A stretch of 64,000 bases of DNA. Origin: Leidyana gryllorum EB-2025a (taxonomy: Eukaryota; Apicomplexa). The position numbers and the translations under genes are program-made. The notes under the pieces were generated by a model, which was not told the origin of the DNA, did not search any database, and worked only from the letters and a program-made list of their open reading frames with translations. The stretch covers positions 17,039 to 81,038 of the forward strand of contig JBLWGC010000123.1 of the NCBI GenBank assembly GCA_048772705.1, written 5' to 3'. Every line of letters starts with the position of its first letter. Within the stretch, counting starts at the first letter, position 1. This document shows positions 26,911 to 36,191 of this stretch, one piece after another.

Positions 26911-27077
26911 TGGGTCTATTGCGCAACGGTAGCGCGCCCAATTCCAGATCGGAAGGTGGCAATATTATGAGTTAGTCGGCGGTGCCGATTCCGACCGTGG
27001 GAGTGTGAGAGGATCGACTTGCATCTGACTGTAGTGCTGGCATCAAATAGTCGGCGGTTCGATTCCGTCCCACCGGA
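26911..27077. pseudogene. Three tRNA fragments fused: Trp, Met, Tyr
   Basis: Trp 5' half (plus, ~26911-26952), then an elongator-Met 3' end (minus, ~26995-27016), then a Tyr 3' portion starting at the anticodon stem (plus, ~27021-27077). Confidence 0.8.
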
Positions 27078-27166
27078 AGTAGAGGGTCATTGGCAAACTA
27101 CTACTCAACCTGATGAGCGTTGATAGGCCAACTAGACTACTCCGACGAGAATTCCATGTATGTAGT

Positions 27167-27240
27167 TCGGATGGGCTGGGAATCGATCCCAGAACCCTTC
27201 GTATACTAAGCTACCTTTTCATCATCTGGGCTAGCCTCCC
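27167..27240 (-). pseudogene. Ala-derived tRNA-like gene
   Basis: Class of 3928. Confidence 0.5.
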
Positions 27241-27317
27241 TCTATGCCTACCTCATGGCATTGAGTGATACTTCACATAGTGATACGAGTTTCTCGACTG
27301 TACCCAGCGGGTTGAAC

Positions 27318-27352
27318 CATTTGGTCTAGCGGGTTCGATTCCCAGCCCGTCT
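27318..27352 (+). pseudogene. tRNA-Pro with anticodon arm deleted
   Basis: D-arm (TTTGGTCTAG) joined directly to the T-arm (GGGTTCGATTCCCAG). Confidence 0.75.
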
Positions 27353-27386
27353 GATAGTTGTTGACGCTACACGGCACCATTCGCCC

Positions 27387-27459
27387 AGACGCTACTGGGA
27401 CTCGAACCCAGAATCCCCGGTTCCGTAGACCGATGCCATATCCATTAGGCCATAGCGCC
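27387..27459 (-). tRNA. tRNA-Arg(ACG)
   Basis: Intact. Confidence 0.94.
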
Positions 27460-27580
27460 GACTAACGGAGCCGTCAAATGGAAGTGTGTAGCGATCAAGA
27501 GAGGACATGGGCAGCTACGCCCGATCGTGGGTTTGGACAGACTTCACTTACATCTCCCATTCGAGACATCGGGGACATAC

Positions 27581-27649
27581 TATCCAAGCCAGGATTCGGG
27601 CCTGGGTATGCACGGCCACAACTTGCTGTTGTAAGCACTCGACCCGGAC
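27581..27649 (-). tRNA. Divergent tRNA-His(GUG), short
   Basis: As 17359 but missing about four bases of the D-arm. Confidence 0.5.
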
Positions 27650-27784
27650 AATCTTCAAGTGAGGCTGGTATGTCGGCGTGACCAAGTGAGTGGATCTCTG
27701 ATACAAATTCGGACTTAGTAACCAATTCCATTTGTATTGATCGTGGAATCCTGTGCCTTCCTCGGGTACGGGGCGAGCTTCCTT

Positions 27785-27852
27785 GCCGCCCCAACTCCGT
27801 CGGTAGAGCGCAAGACTTTTGAAGGGAGAACCGCGGGTTCGGGCGGCGCGAG
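27785..27852 (+). pseudogene. tRNA-Lys pseudogene (recurrent type)
   Basis: As 1664. Confidence 0.65.
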
Positions 27853-27918
27853 CAGTCCTAGTAAAGCTCGCTGAATCGTATGTGAAGCCACTGGCCGCAA
27901 AATGCCAAGTTCGACAGC

Positions 27919-28000
27919 GGCAACTTGCCCGAGTGGTTAAGGGGGTAGACTAGAAATCTACTGGGCCTGGCCCGCGCTGGTTCAAATCCAGCAGTTGTCG
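27919..28000 (+). tRNA. tRNA-Ser(AGA)
   Basis: Intact. Confidence 0.95.
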
Positions 28001-28119
28001 TGTGCTGCGATCATCGGAGTAGGCGGCTGGGCTCAAAACACCAGCAGTACATGCTAAGGATTGCAGTGGCGACGCAGAGGCATCAAGTAAGTGAATCGGT
28101 GCCATCTGTCGTCGGAGGC

Positions 28120-28193
28120 GGTCGCGTAGCTCAGTCGGTTAGAGCGTGAGCCTAATAAGCTCAAGGTCCCCGGTTCGAGCCCGGGCGTGACCA
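28120..28193 (+). tRNA. tRNA-Ile(AAU)
   Basis: GGTCGCG/CGTGACC acceptor, loop CTAATAA in TGAGC/GCTCA. The only fully preserved Ile(AAU). Confidence 0.94.
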
Positions 28194-28269
28194 AGGCAGT
28201 GGATCTGTGATACAGAGTTGCCCTCGACCCGAAGAAGCCCCAACATTCTACGACGAATACGGATGGAAT

Positions 28270-28700
28270 CTGTTGTGGTGTACCAGTTAGTGCAATGGGA
28301 AGTGTCTTGTGCTCGCAACCTGGAGGTCGCAGGATCGAATTCACGGCCCTGCACTTCGCCCTTGGCTAGCCACCTCGACCGGCACATAGCTGCCCTTAGT
28401 ATTGTGATCCAGTAGTGCAGTGGTAACTACTCGGACTTGGGACCCGCAGGTCGGCGGATCGAATCCCACCTCGGACAACTGTGCCAAGACCCCCAGGTGA
28501 CGGGTGAGGGCAGGTCGAGGATGGAGGACGGGTGGGGGAGCCCCCGGGAGGCCCCACAGCGTCGTACACGCACGTCTAAGCTGCACACTGGTCTGCAGTG
28601 CCACGACATGTTCGGCGACTGCGCCAATAGCACAATGGTAATGACTACGGACTTATGTTCTGAAGGTCGGTGGTTCGAGTCTCCCCGCGGACAAGCCTGA
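28270..28700 (+). other. Three diverged tRNA-like sequences
   Basis: Units near 28276-28352, 28405-28478 and 28622-28696 each have an A-box-like TAGTGCARTGG / TAGCACAATGG motif and a B-box-like GGWTCGAAT / GGTTCGAGT motif about 40 bp later. Anticodon arms are unclear. They match no other family in the window. The flanking 28200-28930 holds nothing else I recognise. Confidence 0.45.
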
Positions 28701-28933
28701 CTCCACGGCATTGTCAACGGGACTGGCTACTTAAGGTAAGTCTTGTCCATACGTGTGCAGGTGAAGGCTGTACACGCGCGCGCCAAGACATTTGAGGCAA
28801 GACCTTAGCTGTAGCACATAAGTAGCGTTAGGTCCAACTTAGATGCTTTTTAGAAAAGGAAAAAAGGGGGAACGAACTCGACAGTCGGCACTCACCCTGG
28901 AGCACAACAGAATCTGTTACTAAGTTCGACAGT

Positions 28934-29017
28934 TGCCAACTTGCCCGAGTGGGGAAGGGGAGAAGATTTGATCTCTACAGGGCCGGGGCCGGGCTGGTGC
29001 AGATCCAGCAGTTGTCG
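28934..29017 (+). pseudogene. tRNA-Ser pseudogene
   Basis: Acceptor start changed, variable region rearranged; 3' arm kept. Confidence 0.55.
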
Positions 29018-29093
29018 TGCGATGTGATCGGAGGGGTCAGACACCAACTCAAGCGTGAATCCCTGGAATGGTGGGAAAACCAACTGTGTCTTC

Positions 29094-29164
29094 TGCATCT
29101 GCCGGGAATCGAACCCGGGTCGTCTCGATGGCAACGAGACATTCTACCACTAGACCACAGATGC
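29094..29164 (-). tRNA. tRNA-Gly(GCC)
   Basis: Intact. Confidence 0.95.
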
Positions 29165-29284
29165 ATAATATCTTGTTGAGCTAGTCGCCCGCTGTGCAGA
29201 CCTCATAGCATTCCGTGGTTTTCGCCCCTCATCAGATACCTTTTTCCAGAGACACACGCCCCTTTCTCAGTCCGAAAGCTCCGC

Positions 29285-29357
29285 GCAGCCATGGTCTAGT
29301 GGTTACGACGTCTGCTTCACACGCAGAAGGTCCCGAGTTCGATCCTCAGTGGCTGTA
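29285..29357 (+). tRNA. tRNA-Val(CAC)
   Basis: One T-stem change (CTCAG). Confidence 0.9.
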
Positions 29358-29410
29358 GCTCGAAACTTTATCTGAGCACCACGAAATCTGAAGCGGAAAA
29401 ACGAACTGTG

Positions 29411-29481
29411 CTCCGAGACCTGGAATCGACCCTGGTCTTCCGCGTGATAGGCGGAAATCCTAACCGCTATACTATCTCGGA
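29411..29481 (-). tRNA. tRNA-Asp body with anticodon AUC
   Basis: Loop CTATCAC (GTC to ATC); D-loop and T-arm also changed. Confidence 0.55.
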
Positions 29482-29575
29482 CGCTCTGGATACGCCGGCC
29501 TCCAACCCCAGAAGTTCTTCCATTTTGAGATTCCACGGATAGAAAACGCGTGGGGCGGCGAGCCAACAACATTTC

Positions 29576-29655
29576 GGCAAGATGGCCGAGTGGTCCAAGG
29601 CGCTGTGTTCAGGCCGCAGTCCGAAAGGGCGTGGGTTCGAATCCCACTTTTGTCA
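29576..29655 (+). tRNA. tRNA-Leu(CAG)
   Basis: Loop TTCAGGC; last acceptor base pair weakened. Confidence 0.92.
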
Positions 29656-30012
29656 GGTTGCGCCCTGTTGAACTCTTTGTTCCGGACGCCGATCCTACTA
29701 AACCTATCGCAGGGTCTGTTTTTGATCCATCTAGTATTGAGCGCAGTTCAGAATTGTTAGAAGTATTGTTCATGTTTTTAGTTCAGTCCACGTAATAACA
29801 AAAAGAAACGTAAGCACACGTGTGTGTCTAATCTCTGTCTCCGCTCGATTGATCTAGGAATAATAACCATGTGAAAATATTGCTAATTTGCCTAACTGAG
29901 GCATGACTATTGGAATAAGGGGGTAGCTAGCCGCAAAAACAAAGTCAGATCTATTAGGCGCGGTCCGGGCTTGACTGACCACGCCCCAAACGGGAAAAAC
30001 ATAGAGTCCGGT
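29656..30012. other. Unassigned AT-richer spacer
   Basis: About 300 bp unlike other Leu 3' flanks; includes CACACGTGTGTGTC. The part next to Trp (from ~29960) matches other Trp flanks. A short open frame runs out of the Leu gene but has no recognisable domain. Confidence 0.4.
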
Positions 30013-30084
30013 TGAGCCCAGAGTGATTCGAACACCCAACCTTCTGATCTGGAGTCAGACGCGCTACCGTTGCGCCATAGGCCC
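30013..30084 (-). tRNA. tRNA-Trp(CCA)
   Basis: Intact; followed within 20 nt by a T5 run, unlike most genes here. Confidence 0.94.
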
Positions 30085-30135
30085 AAAACCATCCCCCGTT
30101 CCAGACTCATTTACCGGCAATCGGCCCGCTTCTTA

Positions 30136-30178
30136 GGCGTGACATGCGAAAATAGTAACCACTATGCTATCTCGGACG
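30136..30178 (-). pseudogene. tRNA-Asp 5' fragment
   Basis: Acceptor and D-arm only. Confidence 0.55.
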
Positions 30179-30256
30179 CTCTGAACACGCCACGGACATT
30201 CCATTCGTTCAGAAAACGGCCGTTACCGTGTACGAGCTTCAACAACAAGGTGTCAC

Positions 30257-30327
30257 GCATCTGTGGTCTAGTGGTAGAATGTCTCGTTGCCATCGAGACG
30301 ACCCGGGTTCGATTCCCGGCAGATGCA
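30257..30327 (+). tRNA. tRNA-Gly(GCC)
   Basis: Intact; T4 run 17 nt downstream. Confidence 0.95.
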
Positions 30328-30402
30328 GATGACACATGGTTGCTTTTCCACCATTCAGAAATTCAAGCGTGAGTTGGTGTTTAACCCTCCAACCACATCG
30401 CA

Positions 30403-30484
30403 CGACAACTGCTGGATTTGAACCAGCGCGGGCCCGGCCCAGTAGATTTCTAGTCTACCCCCTTAACCAGTCGGGCAAGTTGCC
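30403..30484 (-). tRNA. tRNA-Ser(AGA)
   Basis: Intact apart from a D-stem change. Confidence 0.92.
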
Positions 30485-30556
30485 GTTGTCGAACTTGGCA
30501 TTTTGCGGCCAGTGGCTTCACATGCGGTTCAGCAAGCTTTACTAGGACTGCTCGCG

Positions 30557-30618
30557 CCGCCCGAACCCGCGGTTCTCCCTTCAAAAGTCTTGCGCTCTAC
30601 CGACGGAGTTGGGGCGGC
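30557..30618 (-). pseudogene. tRNA-Lys pseudogene (recurrent type)
   Basis: As 1664. Confidence 0.65.
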
Positions 30619-30716
30619 GAGAAAGCTCGGACTTGGTAACAAATTCCAGTCGTATTGATGGTGGAATCTTTCCGAGACGGTTCGGCTCTCGGCCGAAGCC
30701 TAAACTCGAGCACTTG

Positions 30717-30789
30717 TCCACTGTAGTCTACGTGGCTAGGATATGCGGCTTTCACCCGCACGATCCGGGTTCAAGTCCCGGCAGTGGAA
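30717..30789 (+). tRNA. tRNA-Glu(UUC)
   Basis: One D-loop change. Confidence 0.93.
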
Positions 30790-30865
30790 GTCATTAGAGT
30801 ACTCGATCAAAGTGCTCTGATAACTTGCGTAAATAGGGACTGATGCGTGATTCCCGGCTTGCATT

Positions 30866-30937
30866 GCCTTCTTAGTTTAGGGGCAGAGCATTCGTTTAGT
30901 AAGCGAAAGGTCGCCGGATCGATTCCGGCAGAAGGCT
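30866..30937 (+). tRNA. tRNA-Thr(AGU)
   Basis: D-stem and T-loop changes (GGATCGATT). Confidence 0.85.
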
Positions 30938-30984
30938 TGCTGACGAGCCAATCTATCCTACAACTGTTCCCTTCTGCGCACACT

Positions 30985-31056
30985 TAGCAGTGCGTCGTTT
31001 CGATCGACGGACCTTTGGGTTATGAGCCCAACACTCTTCCACTGAGCTACACTGCT
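30985..31056 (-). tRNA. initiator tRNA-Met(CAU)
   Basis: Intact, paralog of 16382. Confidence 0.95.
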
Positions 31057-31197
31057 TAGTCTGCAACATGTCAGAGGTAGCCGAAATGCGATTCTCGAGA
31101 GGTTAGTTGCGCTGACTGCCCTACCGAAGTGGGCTAACGAGGTGGCTGTGTTGGTTCTGAGGGCAACTCGTCCCATCGGGTCAACCGACGACCAAGA

Positions 31198-31269
31198 GGG
31201 CTGTTCTGGGAATCGAACTCAGGACTCTCTCCACCCTAAGGAAGGATCATACCACTAGACCAAACAGCC
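31198..31269 (-). tRNA. tRNA-Pro(AGG)
   Basis: Anticodon-stem and T-stem changes. Confidence 0.78.
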
Positions 31270-31358
31270 GCCTAGCCGGTGGTTCAACCCGCTGGGTACA
31301 GTCGAGAGACTCGTCTCACTATGTGAAGTATTACTCAATCCCATGAGGTGGGCGCAGA

Positions 31359-31431
31359 GGGAGGGTAGCCCAGATGATGAAACGGTGGCTTAGTATACGA
31401 AAGGTTCTGGGATCGATTCCCAGCCCATCCA
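31359..31431 (+). pseudogene. Ala-derived tRNA-like gene (best copy)
   Basis: Acceptor GGGAGGG/CCCATCC mostly pairs; loop TTAGTAT, but stem GTGGC faces ACGAA. Confidence 0.55.
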
Positions 31432-31524
31432 AGCTACATGGATGGAACCCTCGCCGGAGTAGTCTAGTGGCCTATCAACGCTGTCCATCAGGTTGAGTAG
31501 TAGTTTGCCGATCACCCCTCTACT

Positions 31525-31604
31525 TCCGGTGGGACGGAATCGAACCGCCGACTATCTGATGCCAGCACTACAGTCAGATGCTCTACCAACTGAGCTACCC
31601 CCGG
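31525..31604 (-). tRNA. tRNA-Tyr(GUA) with 7-nt intron
   Basis: Intact. Confidence 0.95.
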
Positions 31605-31629
31605 CCGTCCAACTGCGCCGGGGTTCGGA

Positions 31630-31704
31630 AGGCTCAATCCCAGATCCTCGCCCTTTCGGACTCCGGTCTGAGCACAGCGCCTCAGACCACTTGGTCATCT
31701 TGCC
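31630..31704 (-). pseudogene. tRNA-Leu(CAG) pseudogene
   Basis: Class of 8768. Confidence 0.55.
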
Positions 31705-31798
31705 GGGATGTTGTTGGCTCGCCGCTCCACGCGTTTTCTATCCCTGGAATCTCAAGATGGAAGGACTTCTGGGGTTGCAGGCCGGCGTGTCCAAAGCG

Positions 31799-31869
31799 TC
31801 CGAGATAGTATAGTGGTTAGTATTCCGCCTGTCACGCGGAAGACCAGGGTTCGATTCCCGGTCTCGGAG
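31799..31869 (+). tRNA. tRNA-Asp(GUC)
   Basis: One base deleted before the anticodon stem. Confidence 0.82.
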
Positions 31870-31925
31870 CAGTTCCAGCCCTCACAACTGGTGCAACTCA
31901 GATTTTGTCTCAGCTGGTCTTACAT

Positions 31926-31997
31926 TGCCTTCTTAGCTTAGGGGCAGAGCGTTCGCTTCGTAAGCGAGAAGTCGCCGGTTCGATTCCGGCAGAAGGC
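31926..31997 (+). tRNA. tRNA-Thr(CGU)
   Basis: Loop TTCGTAA; the only intact CGU copy. Confidence 0.9.
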
Positions 31998-32003
31998 TTT
32001 GTT

Positions 32004-32301
32004 GCATCGATAGGCTTAAGAGGAATGGCTGTCACCACGTACAAGATTTACAAGATCGTGTTCTGCATCTGTGGTCTAGTGGAAGAGTCGCTCGCTGCCA
32101 TCGAGATAACCTGTGTGCGATTCCGACTGCAAAATGGTAGCATGATGAGTTTGCATCGATAGGCTTAAGAGGAATGGCTGTCGCCACGTACAAGATTCAC
32201 AAGATCGTGTTCTGCATCTGTGGTCTAGTGGAAGAGTCGCTCGCTGCCATCGAGATAACCTGTGTGCGATTCCCGACTGCAAAATGGTAGCATGATGAGT
32301 T
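32004..32301. repeat. 149-bp tandem duplication with two degenerate tRNA-Gly
   Basis: Units 32004-32152 and 32153-32301 differ at few positions; each has a Gly(GCC) gene (32064-32133, 32213-32283) with a broken 3' acceptor. Confidence 0.88.
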
Positions 32302-32325
32302 TGTCGGCGGTTTCGATTCTGACCG

Positions 32326-32398
32326 TGGGAGTGGAGAGGATCGAACTCTCGACTTCAGGATTATGAGACCTACGCGCTACCGACTGCGCTACACTCCC
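32326..32398 (-). tRNA. elongator tRNA-Met(CAU)
   Basis: Same gene as 2231. Confidence 0.86.
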
Positions 32399-32474
32399 CC
32401 TCCGACTTTCTCCGAGGAATCACCTGAACCCAGAACCATGCTGCCAGGCAGGTTGGGTCAAGATACAACAAAGC

Positions 32475-32546
32475 GGGCTGTTCTGGGAATGGAACCTAGG
32501 ACTTCTTCCACCCGACGGAGGTATCATACCACTACACCAAACAGCC
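32475..32546 (-). pseudogene. tRNA-Pro pseudogene
   Basis: T-loop GGAATGGAACC and anticodon arm changed. Confidence 0.65.
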
Positions 32547-32634
32547 GCCTGTCGTTCGTGCAACCCGCTGAAGACAGTTTAAAAAGTGGTCATCCTATGT
32601 TGAGAACCAACAAATGCGATGGGGTCTGCACCAC

Positions 32635-32707
32635 GGGCGACTAGCTCAAATGGTAGAGCGCTCGCTTCGCATGCGAGAGGTACTGGGATCGATACCCAGG
32701 TCGTCCA
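32635..32707 (+). tRNA. tRNA-Ala(CGC)
   Basis: Intact. Confidence 0.95.
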
Positions 32708-32822
32708 AAGTACGTACAGCTGCACGTGGCGGGATCCAAACAAACTTCCATCTTTGAAGGGTCGCAGACCACAAGTGCCATTGGCACACCAGCGCACTCA
32801 GTGTTTAGTGTGCCTCTGAAAC

Positions 32823-32895
32823 CGGTCCTGGCAGGCTTCGAACCTGCGACTTTGTGGTTAACAGCCACACGCTCTGCCGACTGAGCTACAAGACC
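32823..32895 (-). tRNA. tRNA-Asn(GUU)
   Basis: One T-loop change. Confidence 0.93.
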
Positions 32896-33008
32896 CAGCT
32901 ACAATGGTTCAGAGGTTAGTATAGAGATCCTCCTTTTTCTACAGATTCTGCAACCACGTCTTGTCAAGAGGGTACGGCTCTCGGCTAAAGCTGCAGCTGA
33001 GAAAGTTG

Positions 33009-33081
33009 TCCACTGTAGTCTAAGTGGCTAGGATATGCGGCTCTCACCCGCACGATCCGGGTTCAAGTCCCGGCAGTGGAA
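33009..33081 (+). tRNA. tRNA-Glu(CUC)
   Basis: Intact. Confidence 0.95.
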
Positions 33082-33130
33082 ATCCAGCAGAGTGTGGTTG
33101 TAGGTAACGGCTTCCAGAGACATTGATTTG

Positions 33131-33203
33131 CACCGCCCGCGGGGCTCGAACCCGCGACTGCAAGATTAAGAGTCTTGCGCTCTACCGACTGAGCTAGGGC
33201 GGC
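33131..33203 (-). tRNA. tRNA-Lys(CUU)
   Basis: Intact. Confidence 0.95.
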
Positions 33204-33277
33204 GGGAATGCAAGGACACAAAATTCGATGGCCCGACATCTTAAGTGGCTTTGGTACCCACCAGCCTCTTGAAGATT

Positions 33278-33350
33278 GTCCGGGTCGTCTAGGTGCTTTC
33301 AACAGCAAGTTGTGGCCGTGCATACCCAGGCCCGAATCCTGGCTTGGATA
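33278..33350 (+). tRNA. Divergent tRNA-His(GUG)
   Basis: As 17359. Confidence 0.6.
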
Positions 33351-33471
33351 GTATGTCCCCGATGTCTCGAATGGGAGATGTGGGTGAAGTGTGTCCACAC
33401 CCACCATCGGGCGTAGCTGCCCATCTCCTGTCTTTATCGCTACACACTCCCATTTGACGGCTCCGCTAGTC

Positions 33472-33544
33472 GGCGCTATGGCCTAATGGATATGGCATCG
33501 GTCTACGGAACCGGGGATTCTGGGTTCGAGTCCCAGTAGCGTCT
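33472..33544 (+). tRNA. tRNA-Arg(ACG)
   Basis: Intact. Confidence 0.95.
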
Positions 33545-33590
33545 GGGTGGATGGCCGGGTTGCAGCCTGTTGAGTCAACAACTATCAGAC

Positions 33591-33662
33591 GGGCTGTTCT
33601 GGGAATCGAACCCAGGACTCCTTCCACCCTAAGGAAAGATCATACCACTAGACCAAACAGCC
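33591..33662 (-). tRNA. tRNA-Pro(AGG)
   Basis: One stem change. Confidence 0.9.
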
Positions 33663-33750
33663 GCCTGTCGGTCGTGCAAACCGCTGAGTACAGTTGAGAG
33701 GGTGGTTATACTATGTTGAGAACCAACACATGCGATGGGGTCTGCGCAAC

Positions 33751-33823
33751 GGGCGACTAGCTCAGATGGTAGAGCGCTCGCTTTGCATCCGAGAGGTACT
33801 GGGATCGATACCCAGGTTGTCCA
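33751..33823 (+). tRNA. tRNA-Ala(UGC)
   Basis: Loop TTTGCAT; stem base changed (CCGAG). Confidence 0.85.
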
Positions 33824-34003
33824 AACTCAGTAGGCCGGCACCTGCCGGTGGTAAGATACAGAGTTGCGACCTCTAAGGAAGGAGTAGCCGAAATGCAATT
33901 CTCGAGATGTTAGTTGCCCTGACTGCCCTACCAAAGTGGGCTAATGAAATGCTGTGTTGGTTCTGAGGGCAACTTGTCCCGTCGGGTTAACCGACGACCA
34001 AGA

Positions 34004-34075
34004 GGGCTGTTCTGGGAATCGAACCCAGGACTTCTTCCACCCAAAGGAAGAATCATACCACTAGACCAAACAGCC
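34004..34075 (-). tRNA. tRNA-Pro(UGG)
   Basis: Loop TTTGGGT, intact. Confidence 0.94.
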
Positions 34076-34152
34076 GAATGGGAAGGGGGATACAACCGGC
34101 TACGTACAGCCGTAAACTCGAAGTGTGGCTAATTCGTCCTGAAATGAGTACC

Positions 34153-34200
34153 GTTGCGCAGAATGGGACCCGCACCCATGCAGACTTGCGCCTACCAGTA
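34153..34200 (-). pseudogene. tRNA-Leu(CAA) 3' fragment
   Basis: T-arm, variable arm and half the anticodon stem; inverted counterpart at 44611. Confidence 0.65.
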
Positions 34201-34333
34201 TGTGGCAAGATGCCTTAGTGGGTAAGGCGCTATTTTCAGACCCCACTCACATGGTCGTGAGTATCTTTCTCCCACCTTGAAAGGGCACTGGCTACCCGCA
34301 GAAACCCCAGACTACTTATTTCGACGCTGCATT

Positions 34334-34414
34334 GCGAGAATGTCCGAGAGGTTAAGGGGGTGGCCTTAAGATCCACTGGTCAATTCCGCCTGGGTTCGAA
34401 CCCCACTTCTCGCA
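34334..34414 (+). tRNA. tRNA-Leu(UAA)
   Basis: GCGAGAA/TTCTCGC acceptor, loop CTTAAGA; one T-stem mismatch. Confidence 0.88.
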
Positions 34415-34429
34415 TAAGGAGGCAAGTGT

Positions 34430-34510
34430 CGGGGGAGGGGAATGGAACGGTCGACTACCTGCCGCACCCGCCGCAGTCAGATGCTGTACCAAGTGAGCGA
34501 ACGCCTGTCG
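34430..34510 (-). pseudogene. tRNA-Tyr pseudogene
   Basis: Tyr D-arm and anticodon 5' stem; anticodon and intron scrambled. Inverted paralog at 44330. Confidence 0.5.
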
Positions 34511-34586
34511 TGTGACCCTTTGACATCGAGGTTTGCTCCCGAACCGCACCTTTTGAGTGAGCACCAAACGAAGTCTAAAGCGGAAC

Positions 34587-34660
34587 GAGCTGTGCTGTAA
34601 GACGGGCAGTCGAACCCAGGTCTTCCGCGTGACGCGCGAAAATACTAAGGACTCCGGTCG
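34587..34660 (-). pseudogene. tRNA-Asp pseudogene
   Basis: T-arm and GTC region recognisable. Confidence 0.5.
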
Positions 34661-34726
34661 ACCTGCCCAATGACTTGCATGACTCCACCCTGAGGCAAAT
34701 AGAGTGTAACTTAGTTCAGAGTTTCC

Positions 34727-34790
34727 TTGTCATCCTAGCTCAGTCGGTGGAGCGCGAGCCTCTTAATCTTGCAGTCGCAGAGGAGTGGGC
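34727..34790 (+). pseudogene. tRNA-Lys(CUU) pseudogene
   Basis: CTT loop kept, 3' half lost. Confidence 0.55.
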
Positions 34791-34837
34791 CGGGGAGTAA
34801 GAATGCAGTATGTTGCCTACAAGCACACCCATCTGCA

Positions 34838-34912
34838 TTTGCGCTGCCGAGACTCGAACCGGGATGGTGCGGGTTGGGGCCACATATACTAGCCACCGAG
34901 ACCATAGTGGAC
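34838..34912 (-). pseudogene. tRNA-Glu pseudogene
   Basis: Inverted paralog of 43908; anticodon destroyed. Confidence 0.5.
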
Positions 34913-35028
34913 ACGTCACCAAAGTTGCACTGACGAATGGGGGCAGAAAAGGCCTGAGAATTTTGCAACCCCCTCAGGTCGTTATCGAGACCGAGAGACC
35001 AGCCCGAAAAGCTTAAGCTTGTGAGCAA

Positions 35029-35097
35029 AACCTTCTGCCGGAATCGAACCGGCGACCTTTCGCTTAAGCGAATGCTCTGCCCCTAAGCTAAGAAGGC
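35029..35097 (-). pseudogene. tRNA-Thr lacking the anticodon
   Basis: Anticodon arm reduced to the palindrome TTCGCTTAAGCGAA. Confidence 0.8.
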
Positions 35098-35166
35098 AAT
35101 GCAAGCCGGGAATCACGCATCAGTCCCTATTGACACAAGAGCACTTTGATCGAGTACTCTAATGAC

Positions 35167-35239
35167 TTCCACTGCCGGGACTTGAATCCGGATCGTGCGG
35201 GTAAAAGCCGCATATCCTAGCCACTTAGACTACAGTGGA
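35167..35239 (-). tRNA. tRNA-Glu body with Lys anticodon UUU
   Basis: Loop CTTTTAC (TTC to TTT) in a perfect TGCGG/CCGCA stem; one T-stem mismatch. Reciprocal of the Lys bodies with UUC. Confidence 0.75.
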
Positions 35240-35324
35240 CGAGTCACAACAGTTGCACTGACGAATGAGGCGCCAGAGAACTGTGAGTCGGTCTCAGATT
35301 GGAAGTTCACCTAGGTTTGGCGGG

Positions 35325-35375
35325 TGGGCGGCTATCTCAAGTGGTAGAGCGGTGACTTGGCAGGCGAGAGGTCAG
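35325..35375 (+). pseudogene. tRNA-Ala remnant
   Basis: 5' half only. Confidence 0.45.
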
Positions 35376-35457
35376 TTTAGACACCTATCAATGCCGCAGG
35401 GCAGGCTGAACATGGGGGCATTTGGTCACTCCTCCGGGCATGTCGAATTCGACAGTT

Positions 35458-35539
35458 GGCAACTTGCCCGAGTGGTTAAGGGGGTAGACTTGAAATCTAC
35501 TGGGCCTGGCCCGCGCTGGTTCAAATCCAGCAGTTGTCG
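35458..35539 (+). tRNA. tRNA-Ser(UGA)
   Basis: Loop CTTGAAA; the only intact UGA copy. Confidence 0.94.
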
Positions 35540-35621
35540 TGCGATCTGATTGGAGGGGCAGACAACAACTCGCTCGTGAAACCCCAGAATGGTGCCTCAA
35601 TCAGCCATCTGCCATCTTCTC

Positions 35622-35692
35622 TGCGTCTGCCGGGAATCGAACCTGGGTCGTCTCGGTGGCAACGACACAGTCTACCACTAAACCACAGATGC
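35622..35692 (-). tRNA. tRNA-Gly(GCC), degenerate
   Basis: GCC loop; stem and D-loop changes. Confidence 0.68.
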
Positions 35693-35833
35693 GTGACATC
35701 TCCATTCCTGAATACAAACCGAAGGGTCTTAAAACTAGTCCAGGCTGTCCAACTTAGGCCGATACATAAAAACCAGGCTCATCGGATACGTGGTTCCAGA
35801 GACACACGCCCCTTTCGCAGTCCGGAAGCTCCG

Positions 35834-35904
35834 TGCAGCCATCTAGTGGTCACGACGTCTGTTTAACACGCAGAAGGTCCCGAGTTCCATCCTCGGTGGC
35901 TGTA
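35834..35904 (+). tRNA. tRNA-Val(AAC), degenerate
   Basis: Missing bases before the D-arm; T-loop changed. Confidence 0.62.
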
Positions 35905-35956
35905 ACACGCATCGTTCAGGTGAGCATCACGAAATCTAGAGCGGAAGACGATCTAT

Positions 35957-36028
35957 CTCCGACACCGGGAATCGAACCCGGGTATTCCGCGTGACAGGCG
36001 GAAATACTGACCACTATACTATCTCGGA
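35957..36028 (-). tRNA. tRNA-Asp(GUC)
   Basis: One acceptor and one D-stem change. Confidence 0.85.
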
Positions 36029-36111
36029 CGCTAGTAAAGATGCCGGCCTCCAAACCCCAGAAGTCCTCGCATTTTGAGACTTCACGGACAGGAAACGGGT
36101 AACACTTCGGC

Positions 36112-36160
36112 AAAATGGCCGAGTGCTGTGTGCAAGCCGCCGTCCGAAAATGCGGGCGGA
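36112..36160 (+). pseudogene. tRNA-Leu remnant
   Basis: Deleted D-arm, partial anticodon arm. Confidence 0.45.
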
Positions 36161-36191
36161 TGATCGCGACCATGTTTAGGCTAATGACTGA

